NCBI RefSeq assembly: GCF_001424125.1
Contig: NZ_LMQI01000001.1
Coordinates: 647,688 to 711,687 of the forward strand
DNA from: Cellulomonas sp. Leaf395
GTDB lineage: Bacteria > Actinomycetota > Actinomycetes > Actinomycetales > Cellulomonadaceae
Direction: 5' to 3'
DNA length: 64,000 nt
A program made the position numbers and the translations under genes. This document shows positions 1 to 8,785 of this stretch, piece by piece. The notes beneath the pieces were generated by a model. The model was given only the letters and a program-made list of their open reading frames with translations, was not told the DNA's origin and searched no databases. Numbering within the stretch: the first letter of the stretch is position 1; every line of letters starts with the position of its first letter.

Positions 1-1
1 C

Positions 2-745
2 CCCTCCGGGAACAACCTCGGTCTGTCGCTCGCGGTGGGCGTCCCGTCCGTGCTCGCGCTGCGCGGTGCCTGGCGGGTCGTGGCCGGCTCGCTCGTGCTC
101 GTCGCCGTCGTCTGGTCCTACTCGCGGGGCGCCTGGCTCGCCGTGGTCCTGGTGCTCGCGGCAGCCGCCGTGCTGGCGGTCGTGCCCGCCCGCCACCGGG
201 CGCTTGCGGCCGGGGTCGGGATGGGCGCGGTCGCGCTGCTCGCGGTGGCGCTCCCGCTGGCGGTGTCCTCCGCCACCGCGGTGGCCAACCGCGGCGGCTA
301 CTGGATCGCCGGCCGAGAGGGATGGGCCCAGGCGCCCGTGCTCGGGCAGGGCTGGGACTACTACGACCGCCTCGCCGGCTCGGGAGACAACCTCGGCGGC
401 TACGCGTACCACGCGCACAACCAGTTCGTGCAGCTGCTGGTCACCGGTGGGCTGGTGCTCGTCGTGGTGGTCGGGGCGCTGCTCGTCGTCGGTGCGGTCC
501 GTGCGGCCCGCTCCGCGGAAGTGGGCGACGTCTGGCCGACGCTCAGCGTCGTGGCAATCCTGGCCGTGGGGATCGTCGAGGTGCCCTTCGGCGTGGTCGA
601 CCGCACGATGTTCTGGCCGTACGTCCTCGTGCCGCTGTGCGTGGTCCTGCTCGGGCCGCGCCGCCCGGTCGGCGGCGAACGGGTGGACGCGGACACCAGG
701 CCACCCGCCACGACTGCCGTAGGGCAGGGTGGTCCCCGTGCGTGA
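2..745 (+). CDS. O-antigen ligase/polymerase-like membrane protein (5' truncated by window edge)
   Basis: This is the C-terminal part of a hydrophobic polytopic protein whose start lies before the window; the reading frame is open from base 2. The visible part starts with PSGNNLGLSLAV, then a helix followed by the signature WSYSRGAWLA, a second helix, a soluble loop containing GREGWAQAPVLGQGWDYY and HAHNQFVQLLVTGG, then more helices. The RGAWLA motif after a helix and the late H-N-x-F/Y-x-Q-x-L motif are typical of the Wzy/O-antigen ligase (WzyC) family. These enzymes polymerise or ligate lipid-linked repeat units on the outer face of the membrane. It overlaps the next gene by 17 bases, so the two are probably cotranscribed. 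Family is fairly sure; polymerase versus ligase cannot be told. Confidence 0.8.
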   Translation, partial: PSGNNLGLSLAVGVPSVLALRGAWRVVAGSLVLVAVVWSYSRGAWLAVVLVLAAAAVLAVVPARHRALAAGVGMGAVALLAVALPLAVSSATAVANRGGYWIAGREGWAQAPVLGQGWDYYDRLAGSGDNLGGYAYHAHNQFVQLLVTGGLVLVVVVGALLVVGAVRAARSAEVGDVWPTLSVVAILAVGIVEVPFGVVDRTMFWPYVLVPLCVVLLGPRRPVGGERVDADTRPPATTAVGQGGPRA

Positions 746-1799
746 CGTCCTCGTCTCCGCCCGCGGGCAGACCGACAACCTGGGTGACTCCGTCCTGCGT
801 CGAGGGCTGCTGGACGCGCTGCGCCCGCTGGGACGCCTCGTCGTGAACGTGGACGGGCTGCCCGACGGGTACGTCGGGGCGCTGGGCCTGCAAGCGCAGG
901 ACGTTCTGGTCCGCGACCGTCGCGACTGGGCCCGGCGGTCCCTGTCCGGTGCGTGGGCCGGAGCGGTCTACGGCTTCAACGCGGGGGAGACGTACGCGAC
1001 CGCCGGCTATGCCGGCCACCTGCTCAAGACCGCGCCGCTGGTCGCGACCAGTCGGCTGCGCGGTGGGGCCGGGCTGCATGTCGGGCTCGGGCTGCGCGCA
1101 CCGCACCGGCTCTGGGGGCTTGCGCTGAACGTCGCACTGCTGTCGTGCGACGTCGTCGCGTGGCGCGACGCGGACAGCCGGTCGTGGGTGGGCCGTGGCG
1201 CGGTTGCGCCGGACTGGGGCTACGCCTTCGGCGCACCGGACCTCACCGCGGCCCGCGACGGCAGCGACAGGCCGGTGCTCGCGCTCTCCCTGCGCGGCGA
1301 CCGGCCCGCTCCGTCCGCCGTCTGGGTCGAGACGGTCCGTGCGCTGGCGTCGGACAGGTCGCTCGACGTCGTCGTCGTCCCGCAGGTGGGGCGCGACCTC
1401 CCGCGGGCGCGCGAGCTGGCCACGGACCTGGGGGGCGAGCTCGTCCCCTGGGACGGCGTCGACCACGCGGCTGCCGAGAAGGTGGTGCGCGACGTGTACC
1501 GGCGCGCGTCGTTCGTGGTGAGCGACCGGTTGCACGCGCTCGTGCTCGGGCACACCGAGGGCGCGTTGCCCGTCGGGCTCACGTCCGGGTCGGCCGGCAA
1601 GCTCACGCGGAGCCTGGCGACCGTCGGCGCCACCGGGACGGCGTTCAGCACGGAGGGCATCGGCGTCGACAACGCGCTGGCCCGGATCGACGAGCTCGCC
1701 ACGCGCCGGCCCGAGCTGGTGGACACCGTGGCCCGGGCGCGCACGCGGCTGGACGGGCTGCGGGCGCAGATGCGCCGCAGCGTGCGAGGCACCGGATGA
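729..1799 (+). CDS. Polysaccharide pyruvyl transferase family protein
   Basis: The product is a soluble protein of 356 residues. The N-terminus (VSARGQTDNLGDSVLRRGLLDAL) and the C-terminal block VSDRLHALVLGHTEGALPVG with the following GSAGK are the conserved ends of the polysaccharide pyruvyl transferase family (CsaB/WcaK type). That family adds ketal pyruvate from phosphoenolpyruvate to sugars of exported polymers or wall glycans. The chosen GTG start overlaps the end of the upstream membrane-protein gene; a second GTG three codons later is equally possible. Its stop overlaps the ATG of the flippase gene, which supports one operon. The role in decorating the polymer made by this locus is inferred from context. 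Confidence 0.82.
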   Translation: MVPVRDVLVSARGQTDNLGDSVLRRGLLDALRPLGRLVVNVDGLPDGYVGALGLQAQDVLVRDRRDWARRSLSGAWAGAVYGFNAGETYATAGYAGHLLKTAPLVATSRLRGGAGLHVGLGLRAPHRLWGLALNVALLSCDVVAWRDADSRSWVGRGAVAPDWGYAFGAPDLTAARDGSDRPVLALSLRGDRPAPSAVWVETVRALASDRSLDVVVVPQVGRDLPRARELATDLGGELVPWDGVDHAAAEKVVRDVYRRASFVVSDRLHALVLGHTEGALPVGLTSGSAGKLTRSLATVGATGTAFSTEGIGVDNALARIDELATRRPELVDTVARARTRLDGLRAQMRRSVRGTG

Positions 1800-3262
1800 C
1801 CCTGGGCAGGACGGCTGTGCGCGGCTCGGCCGTGTCCATCGGCGGCCAGGGCTTCCGGATCGTGCTCCAGCTGGTCGGCCTCGCCGTGCTCGCGCGGCTG
1901 CTCGACCCGGCGGACTTCGGGGTCGTGGCGATGGTGACCGCGGCGATCGGCTTCGCGGACATCCTGCGTGACTTCGGGCTGTCGTCCGCCGCAGTGCAGG
2001 CCCCCACCGTCAGCCGCGGGGAGCGCGTCAACCTCTTCTGGGCCAACACCGGCCTCGGGCTGCTGTGCACCCTGGTCGTCGCGGCGTCGACCCCGCTGCT
2101 GACGGCGCTCTACGACGAGCCGACGCTCGCGCACATCGTGCCGGCGCTGTCGCTCGTGCTGGTCATCTCGGGCATCAACACCCAGTACCGGGCAGACCTC
2201 GCACGTGGTTTGCGGTTCGTGGCCCTGGCCGGCTCCGACGTGACCGCGCAGCTGGTGGGCACGATCGTCGCGATCGTCGTCGCGCTGATGGGCGGCGGCT
2301 ACTGGGCGATCGTCGCGCAGCAGCTCACGGTGGCGCTGGTGGCGCTCGTGGTCAACGTCATCAGCACGCGCTGGCGGCCCGGGCTCCCGCAGCGGCACAC
2401 CTCGATCCGCCGGTTCTTCCGGTTCGGGCTGTCCGTGTTCGGGACGCAGGTCCTCGGCTACGCCTCCAAGAACGCGGACACGGTCGCCCTCGGTGTCTTC
2501 TGGGGTCCGGCCGTGCTGGGTGTGTACAACCGGGCGCAGCAGATCGCCGTGGTGCCGCTCAACCAGATCAACGGGCCGCTGACCCGGGTCGCGCTCCCGG
2601 TGCTGTCCAAGGCGCACCTCGACCCCGACCGCTTCTCCCGCGCGACCTTGCGGGCACAGCTTGCCGGCGCGTACGGCACAGGCACCGTGCTGGCGTTCGT
2701 CGCCGGTCTGGCAGTCCCCGTGGTCGACGTGCTCCTAGGGCCCGGGTGGTCCGCGGTCGCGCCGATCCTGGCGCTGCTGGCGATCGCCGGCGTGTTCCGG
2801 TCGCTGTCCCAGCTGGCGTACTGGGTCTTCCTGGCCAGCGGCCGGCCCGGTGTGCAATTCAGGCTCGACCTGTGGGCGCAGCCGGTGCTCGTGGTGCTCA
2901 TCGTGCTCGGCGCGAGCCAGGGTGCGCTCGGCGCCGCGTGGGCCGCCGTGATCGTCTGGCCGGTGTACTGGATCGTCGGGCTCCTCATCGCCAGCCGGTC
3001 CGCGGGGCTGGCCGCCGGTCCGCTCGTCGCGCGCGCGGTGCGTGCGTTGCTGGGCGTCGCGCTCCCGGCCGCGCTGGGCAGCTGGTACGTCAGCCGCTGG
3101 ATCTCCGAACCTCTGCTCGCGATCGCAGCAGGTGTCCTCGCCGGGGTCATCCTGGTGGCCGTGATCGCGGTGCTCGTGCGGCCGGTGCGCCAGGACGTCG
3201 CCGAGGTCGTCGGACTGGTCCGGCACGCAGCCCAGCGGAGCGAGAAGGCCATGCAGCGCTGA
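1796..3262 (+). CDS. Lipopolysaccharide/exopolysaccharide flippase (Wzx-type, MOP superfamily)
   Basis: The product of 488 residues is hydrophobic along its length, with the pattern of about 12-14 helices seen in oligosaccharide flippases. The opening (GRTAVRGSAVSIGGQGFRIV then LVGLAVLARLLDPADFGVVA) matches the polysaccharide biosynthesis protein family of the MOP superfamily. Such proteins move undecaprenyl-linked repeat units across the membrane. The ATG at 1796 overlaps the TGA of the pyruvyl transferase (ATGA), and an in-frame extension further upstream would only run through that gene. A second, different flippase lies at 7489, so the locus may export more than one repeat unit. Confidence 0.88.
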   Translation: MTLGRTAVRGSAVSIGGQGFRIVLQLVGLAVLARLLDPADFGVVAMVTAAIGFADILRDFGLSSAAVQAPTVSRGERVNLFWANTGLGLLCTLVVAASTPLLTALYDEPTLAHIVPALSLVLVISGINTQYRADLARGLRFVALAGSDVTAQLVGTIVAIVVALMGGGYWAIVAQQLTVALVALVVNVISTRWRPGLPQRHTSIRRFFRFGLSVFGTQVLGYASKNADTVALGVFWGPAVLGVYNRAQQIAVVPLNQINGPLTRVALPVLSKAHLDPDRFSRATLRAQLAGAYGTGTVLAFVAGLAVPVVDVLLGPGWSAVAPILALLAIAGVFRSLSQLAYWVFLASGRPGVQFRLDLWAQPVLVVLIVLGASQGALGAAWAAVIVWPVYWIVGLLIASRSAGLAAGPLVARAVRALLGVALPAALGSWYVSRWISEPLLAIAAGVLAGVILVAVIAVLVRPVRQDVAEVVGLVRHAAQRSEKAMQR

Positions 3263-3288
3263 TCGGGACCGTCCGGCCGTCCGTGCTC

Positions 3289-4893
3289 CTACTGGACGAT
3301 CTCGCTGACGGGTTCCGGGGCCGTGGTCACCGGCGCCTCCCGCCGCCTGGTCGGCGCAGTGCCCGTCGTCCCACGGGTCCCAGGTCCCGCACCCGAGGCG
3401 GCAGCGACCTCGTCGGGTGTCGCGTGGTGGGGCGGCGACGGCACGGGCACGTCCTCGGGTCCGGGCGCTGCGGCCGTCGCGGACTCGGCGGACTGACCTC
3501 GCGAGGCCCGACGCTCGGCGGCGGTCGGGTCGAACGTTCCGTGCCCGACGTCGGCACGGTAGGTGTAGGTGGCCAGACCGGAGGCCACGCGCTTGGTGCG
3601 GTTGAGCACGATCCCCAGGATGTTCGCATCCACCGCGTCGAGCATCGAGATCGACCGCTTGAGCTGCTCACGGGTCACCATGCCGCTTCCGGCCACGACG
3701 AGCACGCCGTCCACGGACGTGCTGATGATCGCTGCGTCGGTGACCGGGAGCAGGGGTGCGGTGTCCACCAGCACCATGTCGAACTTCTGCTTGAGCTGGG
3801 CCAGGAGCGCCACCATGGCGTCCGACCCGAGCAGCTCGCTCGGGTTGGGCGGGATCTGACCCGAGGCCAGGACCTGCAGGTTCTCATCCCCGTACGGCTG
3901 CAGCGCGTCGTCCAGCGACACCCGCCCGATGAGGATCGTCGTCAGTCCGACCGCACCCTCGAGCCCCAGGTGCTTGGCGACCGACGGCCGTCGCAGGTCG
4001 GCGTCGACCAGGCAGACGCGCGTTCCGGCGCTGGCCAGGGTGGCCGCCAGGTTGGCGACCGTCACCGACTTGCCCTCCCCGCTGCGGGAGGATGTCACGA
4101 CGATCGACCGGGGCCGGTTGGCCACGTTCACAAACTGCAGGTTGGTGCGCAGCCTCCGGTACTCCTCCGAACGGGCACTGGCGCTCGGGGCGATGATCAC
4201 CGGCGCACGCGCGGACGCCTGCGCGTCGATCGCGACAGTGGCGAGCACCGGCACCGGGACGAGCGCAGCAACGTCGGTGTCGGTGCGGACCTTGACATCG
4301 AGCGCGGTACGCAGGGCGGCCCAGCCCAGGCCCAGGACCAGGCCGAGCACCGCGCCGAGCGCGATGTTCTTCTTGGTGTGCGGCACCGAGGCGCGGCCGG
4401 GGGGCGTGGCCGGGTCGATCGAGTTCACGAGGACCGTGGGGGAGCCGTCGACGGCCGTGGGTGACAGGTCCTGCACGGTGAGGGCGAGGTTCGTGGCCAC
4501 CGAGTTCGCGATCGCGGCGGCAGTCTCCGATTCACCCCAGGTCGCGGTGATCGTGATGATGGGCGCCGACGCGTCCGTGCTCACGGCGACGGCGCCACGC
4601 AGCGTCCGTCCCGAGCCCGGGAGCCCGAGCTCCTCGACCACGGGGTCGAGCACGACGGGAGACCGGGCGACCTTGGAGTACGTCGCTACGACCCGCTCCG
4701 CGTAGGACGTTCCCTGGTTGAGGTCACCGATGGAGTCGCCCGACTGCACGGTGATCAGAACCTGGTTCTGCGCGCTGTACTCCTTGGGCGTGGCCAGCGA
4801 CAGACCCAGCCCTGCTGCTGCTCCGAGGATCGTCATGATGACGACGCTGAGCCAGTGGCGGCGCATGAGCGCGATCAGCTGACGAAGTTCCAC
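3289..4893 (-). CDS. Polysaccharide co-polymerase/tyrosine autokinase (Wzz-BY-kinase fusion)
   Basis: The product of 534 residues joins a chain-length determinant (Wzz) domain to a bacterial tyrosine kinase (CpsD/CapB type). Residues about 1-40 hold the first membrane helix (LMRRHWLSVVIMTILGAA). A periplasmic-type domain follows, and a second helix lies near residue 185. The kinase domain shows Walker A (SSRSGEGKS, about residue 267), Walker A' (LVDADLRRP, about 294) and Walker B (LVDTAPLLPVTDAA, about 376). The C-terminal tail is Pro/Ala-rich with only a few tyrosines (TYTYRAD) rather than a long Tyr cluster. The GTG at 4893 is chosen because GAGGG precedes it by about five bases; upstream in-frame sequence lacks domain character. 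These proteins set polymer length and control export. Confidence 0.9.
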   Translation of the reverse strand: MELRQLIALMRRHWLSVVIMTILGAAAGLGLSLATPKEYSAQNQVLITVQSGDSIGDLNQGTSYAERVVATYSKVARSPVVLDPVVEELGLPGSGRTLRGAVAVSTDASAPIITITATWGESETAAAIANSVATNLALTVQDLSPTAVDGSPTVLVNSIDPATPPGRASVPHTKKNIALGAVLGLVLGLGWAALRTALDVKVRTDTDVAALVPVPVLATVAIDAQASARAPVIIAPSASARSEEYRRLRTNLQFVNVANRPRSIVVTSSRSGEGKSVTVANLAATLASAGTRVCLVDADLRRPSVAKHLGLEGAVGLTTILIGRVSLDDALQPYGDENLQVLASGQIPPNPSELLGSDAMVALLAQLKQKFDMVLVDTAPLLPVTDAAIISTSVDGVLVVAGSGMVTREQLKRSISMLDAVDANILGIVLNRTKRVASGLATYTYRADVGHGTFDPTAAERRASRGQSAESATAAAPGPEDVPVPSPPHHATPDEVAAASGAGPGTRGTTGTAPTRRREAPVTTAPEPVSEIVQ

Positions 4894-4969
4894 AGTGGCC
4901 CTCGGATTCCTCGACGTAGTCTGCGGGTGCGACCGCGCCGCGGAGATCCCCCCGTGACGTCCACTTACT

Positions 4970-6016
4970 CTACCGAGCGATCTGGGCGGGCTCCGGGTGA
5001 TTCGTTGAGGGCCGGGCGAGGGCGGACGAGCGGGTCGCGGCGGCGAACGCGCGGGCGTACGACGCTCCGATGACGTCCCAGGCGCGGGCGTCCAGCAGGG
5101 GGCGCCCGGTCGGGGGTGCGGCGCGCAGCGCGTCGACCGCACGGTGCACGTCGGCGGTGTCGAGCGTCCCCTCGAAGAAGTGCACCCAGCCGGGACCGAC
5201 CTCCTCGGCGATCGCTCGGGTCACGGGGGTTGAGGGGATGAGGACCGGGGTGTCGAGCGAGAGCGCCACGAGCACGACCGACGAGTTGTGCAGGTCGCGG
5301 TACGGCAGGACGGCCAGCTCCGCCGCCGTGACCTCGGCGACGAGGGTGTCGTCCGCGACAAACTCCAGGACGTACCCGATCCGCGGGTCGGCGCGGGCGG
5401 CATCCTCGACGAGCGAGCGCCACTGCGGCGTCTGCGGGTTGCCGACCACGCGCAGGGACAGGTCGGCCCGAGCTGCGGCGAACGCCTCCAGCAGGAGGTC
5501 CACGCCCTTGTAGTCGCGAATCTTGCCGAAGTAGACGAGCAGGCCGGGGACGCGCGTCGACACCGGGTGGACGCCGAACTGCTCGCGGTAGTGGCCCAGC
5601 GGGATGACCACGTCGCTCGGTCCCTCGCCGCCGGGCAGCGCGTTGAGGTGGACGCGCAGGGACGTGCGGCGGTCGAGCCACCGGAGCAGGGCGCGCTCGG
5701 TCCTGCCCCCGGGCTCGTGCGGCTCAGGGTTGTGCTCGGTGCGCACGATCGCCGTGCGCGTCACCCGAAGGCGCAGCATCAGCGCCACGAACGCCGCCCG
5801 GGTGGCCAGCCGGCGGGGCAGCGTCGACGGTCTGGTCCGCACCAGCCACTCCGGCCAGTGCACGTGCAGCACGTCGTACCGGCAGGTGAGCGCCCGCCGC
5901 CACGTGAACCACACGATGTCGACGCTCTCGGGCAGGTGCTCGACCAGCTGGTCGGCGTAGCGGGTGGTGCCGTCAGGCGGCTCCATCACCTCCAGGACGC
6001 GCACGCGGGGGGTCAT
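4970..6016 (-). CDS. Glycosyltransferase (GT4-like)
   Basis: The product of 348 residues has a two-domain GT-B layout. The first half opens with VRVLEVMEPPDGTTRYADQL and contains YDVLHVHWPEWL. The second half carries LLVYFGKIRDYKGVDLLLEAF and the donor-binding region VLPYRDLHNSSVVLVALSLDTPVL. These are features of retaining glycosyltransferases of family 4. Its ATG overlaps the stop of the upstream polymerase-like gene by four bases (ATGA), so the two are translationally coupled. The sugar it transfers cannot be read from the sequence. It ends 76 bases before the start of the co-polymerase gene and is likely transcribed with it. Confidence 0.85.
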   Translation of the reverse strand: MTPRVRVLEVMEPPDGTTRYADQLVEHLPESVDIVWFTWRRALTCRYDVLHVHWPEWLVRTRPSTLPRRLATRAAFVALMLRLRVTRTAIVRTEHNPEPHEPGGRTERALLRWLDRRTSLRVHLNALPGGEGPSDVVIPLGHYREQFGVHPVSTRVPGLLVYFGKIRDYKGVDLLLEAFAAARADLSLRVVGNPQTPQWRSLVEDAARADPRIGYVLEFVADDTLVAEVTAAELAVLPYRDLHNSSVVLVALSLDTPVLIPSTPVTRAIAEEVGPGWVHFFEGTLDTADVHRAVDALRAAPPTGRPLLDARAWDVIGASYARAFAAATRSSALARPSTNHPEPAQIAR

Positions 6017-7368
6017 CGGAGCACCTTCTGGCGCAGCGGCTCGCTCGCCGGCTGCAGGCTCGGTTGGGGTGTCTCTCGTGCGATCCGCCAGCATGCCGAC
6101 AGAACGTACACGGTGGTCATGAAAGCGACTGTGTACAGGATGGTGTTGGCGGCCAGGCAGTTGACCGCGGTGCCGGCCAGGACAGACAGGGCCAGCGCGC
6201 AGACAGCGCGAGGGGCCCCGGCCAGCAGGCGGCGGATCATGGCGACCGCGTACCAGACGGCCAGCAGGATCGTGGCGGCGAGCCCGATGACGCCAACCTC
6301 CGCCAGAAGCCGAACGTACTCGTTGTGCGGGATCGACTGCAGGATGATGCCGCTGGTAGTCGCACCCAGGCCGTTGCCGAACACCGGACGCTCCCGCCAG
6401 ACCGCGAGAACCTTCTCCCAGGCCTGGAGCCGCCAACCCAACGAGGTGTCCTGCACGCCGCCGGTGTACTCGGTGAGGCGCTCGGCCCCCACCTTGGAGT
6501 TCAGCGCCATCACGACGGCCAGCGCGAGCGCCATGAGCCCGAGCACGATCCGGTGCATCCGCCGGCCGGCTTCCACCAGCAGGTAGACGAGCATCATCGC
6601 GATCGCCGTCGCGAACCCGCCGATGCTCGCGGTGGCCAGCTGCGCCCCGAGGAACAGCACCATGAGGCCACCGTTGAGCCAGCGGCGTCCGGTGCCCGAC
6701 AGGAGCCGTGCGAACGTGGCGATGTTGCAGAGCGCGAACAGCACGGCGGCCGAGTTGGCCTGAGCGAGGGTGCCCGACGCGCGCAGGGCACCATCGATGT
6801 AGGTTCCCGTGCCTGTCGCGAGCTGGACCAGCGCGTACAGCGCCGGCACCAACCCGACCCACTGCACCAGCCCGGTCACGCTCCCGAACGTCACCCGGCC
6901 GGGCGCGTTGATCGTGATGACGGCGACCGCCACAAGCGACAGGACGCGGACGGCCTCCCCGTAGGTCTCGGCCGCCCCGAAAGTTGCCGCGCCCGCCGCG
7001 GCGGAGGCGAACAGCGCCGCCGCGATCGCGATCACCCGGGCGGGCCAGCTGGGAGACCGGACGAGGACGAGGACCGACAGGCCGATGACCGCGGCGGCGA
7101 TCCCGGCCGTGGCCGTGGCGCCGCCCAGGTCGTCGATGAGGGCGCGGCCCACCAGCAGGACACCGAGCCCGACCAGCGACAGGCGGAAGCCGAAGACGAT
7201 GACCAGGGGGATGGTGGCGAAGGCGACCAGGACGATCGGCGGAAGCCCACCCACCCAACCCGCCAGGACAAGCGCGGCCGTGAGGCCGACGACGACGGTG
7301 GGCACCAGCCGGTCGGCCATCGCGGCGCGCACGGAGACGACCGTGCTGCTCACGCCCAGGCTGGTCAC
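6013..7368 (-). CDS. O-antigen ligase/polymerase-like membrane protein
   Basis: The product of about 451 residues is a polytopic membrane protein. A large loop in the C-terminal third carries SLGWRLQAWEKVLAVWRERP, FGNGLG and the SIPHNEYVRLLAEVGVIGL motif. A W-x-x-R-P-x-x-G-x-G segment followed by a short H-N-x-Y motif is the hallmark of the Wzy/WaaL (O-antigen ligase) family. The start is uncertain: GTG at 7368 is chosen, an ATG at 7320 would still keep the helices, and an ATG at 7437 would add a polar tail and leave little room for a promoter. It is the second protein of this type in the window and is coupled to the glycosyltransferase downstream. Confidence 0.82.
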   Translation of the reverse strand: MTSLGVSSTVVSVRAAMADRLVPTVVVGLTAALVLAGWVGGLPPIVLVAFATIPLVIVFGFRLSLVGLGVLLVGRALIDDLGGATATAGIAAAVIGLSVLVLVRSPSWPARVIAIAAALFASAAAGAATFGAAETYGEAVRVLSLVAVAVITINAPGRVTFGSVTGLVQWVGLVPALYALVQLATGTGTYIDGALRASGTLAQANSAAVLFALCNIATFARLLSGTGRRWLNGGLMVLFLGAQLATASIGGFATAIAMMLVYLLVEAGRRMHRIVLGLMALALAVVMALNSKVGAERLTEYTGGVQDTSLGWRLQAWEKVLAVWRERPVFGNGLGATTSGIILQSIPHNEYVRLLAEVGVIGLAATILLAVWYAVAMIRRLLAGAPRAVCALALSVLAGTAVNCLAANTILYTVAFMTTVYVLSACWRIARETPQPSLQPASEPLRQKVLR

Positions 7369-7436
7369 GCGGTCGAGGCTACGTGCCCGGGGTGGGCGGG
7401 TCGATGGTGAAAAAGTAGGTGCTACGTTCGCGGCCA

Positions 7437-7492
7437 TGTCGCGCCCCGGGCCCCTCACGGTGCCGTCCCCTCGTCGGGGTGCTCCGTCGTGA
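7437..7492 (+). other. Possible 18-codon leader ORF upstream of flippase gene
   Basis: An ATG-initiated frame of 18 codons (MSRPGPLTVPSPRRGAPS) ends in a TGA that overlaps the GTG start of the flippase gene (GTGA). Such an arrangement could couple translation of the flippase, whose own start has no strong ribosome binding site. It could equally be chance, because the peptide has no family resemblance and the region is high in GC. Confidence 0.25.
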
Positions 7493-8658
7493 AGGGTCAG
7501 TTCCTCGGCATCCTCGTCTCGCGCGGGCTGGGCAGCGGCCTGCAGGCGCTCGCCCTGATCGTCCTGGCGCGGTCCGTGCCGGCCGCCGCGTTCGGCGCGG
7601 TGGCGTCCGTGATCGCGCTCGTCGGCTTCCTGCTCGTCGTCACCGGGTTCGGGATGGTGGCCTTCGTTCCGCGGGCGCGGGCACTGGGCCAGGACGACGA
7701 CGTGCAGGCGGGGCTGCGACTCAACGCGGTGAGCACCGCCCTGACCACGCCCGTGCTGCTCGTGGCGACCGGCTGGTGGGTATCGGTGCACGACGGGCCG
7801 CTCGCAGTCGTACTGATCTGCCTCTCGCTCGGCCTCGAGCGCAACGTCGACACGGTGCTCGGTGTACCGATCGCCGACGGCGACACACGGACCGCCGCGA
7901 CCTCGATGATGCTGCGACGCTCCGTGAGCCTCGTCGCCCTGCTCGCAGGGCTCGCTGCCGGCGTCGACCCCGTGGTGTCGTACACGGTCGGGCTCCTGCT
8001 CGGCGCCGCCGCCGCCCAGGTGCACGTCCGGCTTCGCGTGCGCGACCTGCCCGGCCGGGCGTCCGCGGTGCCCACCCGTGCGATCGCCCGACGTGGGTGG
8101 CCGTTCCTCGTCGCGCACGTGGCGGGGCAGGCACGCACGCTCGACGTCCCGATCGTGGCGGCGGTCCTCACGCCCACCGCAGCTGGTCTGTACGCGGCGG
8201 CGGTCAGGCTGGTCCAGCCGCTGCTGCTGATCCCGCAGTCGCTGGCCGCGGTGGTGACACCTCGGTCGGCGCGGCTCGACGCCACGGCGGCCCGTCGGCT
8301 CGCACTCCGGCTCGTCGGGGCCATGCTGGCATGCGGGCTGCTCCTGGTGCCGTTCATGGTGTTCGGCGAACAGATCGTCACGTTCCTCATGGGTCCCACG
8401 TACGCGGGGAGTGGCCCCGTCCTCGCGTGGACTCTTGCGGGCATACCGTTCGCTGCCGTGTCGACGGTCCTGGCCGCGCTGCTGCAGGGCCAGTCACGGG
8501 AGCACCTCGTCGCGGTGATCGGCGTCGTGTCGGCCGTGGCCACGGTGGCGGCGGTGCCGGTCGGCGCGGTCATGGGCGGTATCACGGGTGCGGCCATCGC
8601 GTTGACCTGCGTGTCTGCAGTGCGCTCGGGGGTCCTGACGGTGTGCGCGCTGCGCTGA
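7489..8658 (+). CDS. Polysaccharide flippase-like membrane protein (MOP superfamily)
   Basis: The product of 389 residues is strongly hydrophobic with roughly 12 predicted helices. The opening GILVSRGLGSGLQALALIVLARSVPAAAFGAVAS (here given only as family pattern) and the second-half opening RGWPFLVAHVAGQARTLDVP match polysaccharide export proteins. It is shorter than the first flippase at 1796 and not closely similar, so it is not a recent duplicate. The gene is divergent from the polymerase-like gene, with about 120 bases between the chosen starts, so both promoters should lie there. GTG at 7489 is taken because the membrane segment begins immediately after it. Confidence 0.8.
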   Translation: MKGQFLGILVSRGLGSGLQALALIVLARSVPAAAFGAVASVIALVGFLLVVTGFGMVAFVPRARALGQDDDVQAGLRLNAVSTALTTPVLLVATGWWVSVHDGPLAVVLICLSLGLERNVDTVLGVPIADGDTRTAATSMMLRRSVSLVALLAGLAAGVDPVVSYTVGLLLGAAAAQVHVRLRVRDLPGRASAVPTRAIARRGWPFLVAHVAGQARTLDVPIVAAVLTPTAAGLYAAAVRLVQPLLLIPQSLAAVVTPRSARLDATAARRLALRLVGAMLACGLLLVPFMVFGEQIVTFLMGPTYAGSGPVLAWTLAGIPFAAVSTVLAALLQGQSREHLVAVIGVVSAVATVAAVPVGAVMGGITGAAIALTCVSAVRSGVLTVCALR

Positions 8659-8663
8659 GGACG

Positions 8664-8684
8664 TCACCCGTCCGCGTCGGGTGA
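8664..8684. promoter_or_regulatory. Inverted repeat TCACCCG-N7-CGGGTGA
   Basis: A seven-base perfect dyad with a seven-base spacer lies six bases after the flippase stop and about 100 bases before the next start. It could be an operator, since the same CGGGTGA word recurs in two other intergenic regions, or a short terminator; no run of T follows it. Confidence 0.4.
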
Positions 8685-8706
8685 ACTGTTCAAGAATATG
8701 GTGTTC

Positions 8707-8718
8707 TGTCCGGTTTTG
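8707..8718 (-). promoter_or_regulatory. 12-bp motif shared with the 22.5 kb promoter region
   Basis: The minus strand reads CAAAACCGGACA, which is identical to 22524-22535 on the plus strand. Here it lies just upstream of a TATTCT (8724-8729) that could serve as a -10 element for the gene at 8786. Runs of four A or T are very rare in this sequence, so the repeat is unlikely to be chance. Confidence 0.5.
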
Positions 8719-8785
8719 GCTCGTATTCTCGCCGCATGAGCCCCCGGTCCCAAGGGGGTCCTTCCTTTGCGGATCGGGTGAGCAC

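Noticed and set aside
4894-5142. Extended N-terminus (83 residues) of the co-polymerase/kinase
   Set aside because: It is Pro/Arg-rich, overlaps the glycosyltransferase gene end, and the GTG at 4893 has a proper ribosome binding site directly before the conserved first helix.
8700-8785. Riboswitch (c-di-GMP or c-di-AMP type) upstream of the DUF4352 gene
   Set aside because: The leader has a G-rich/C-rich stem (CCCCC...GGGGG) but no recognisable conserved core of a known riboswitch class.
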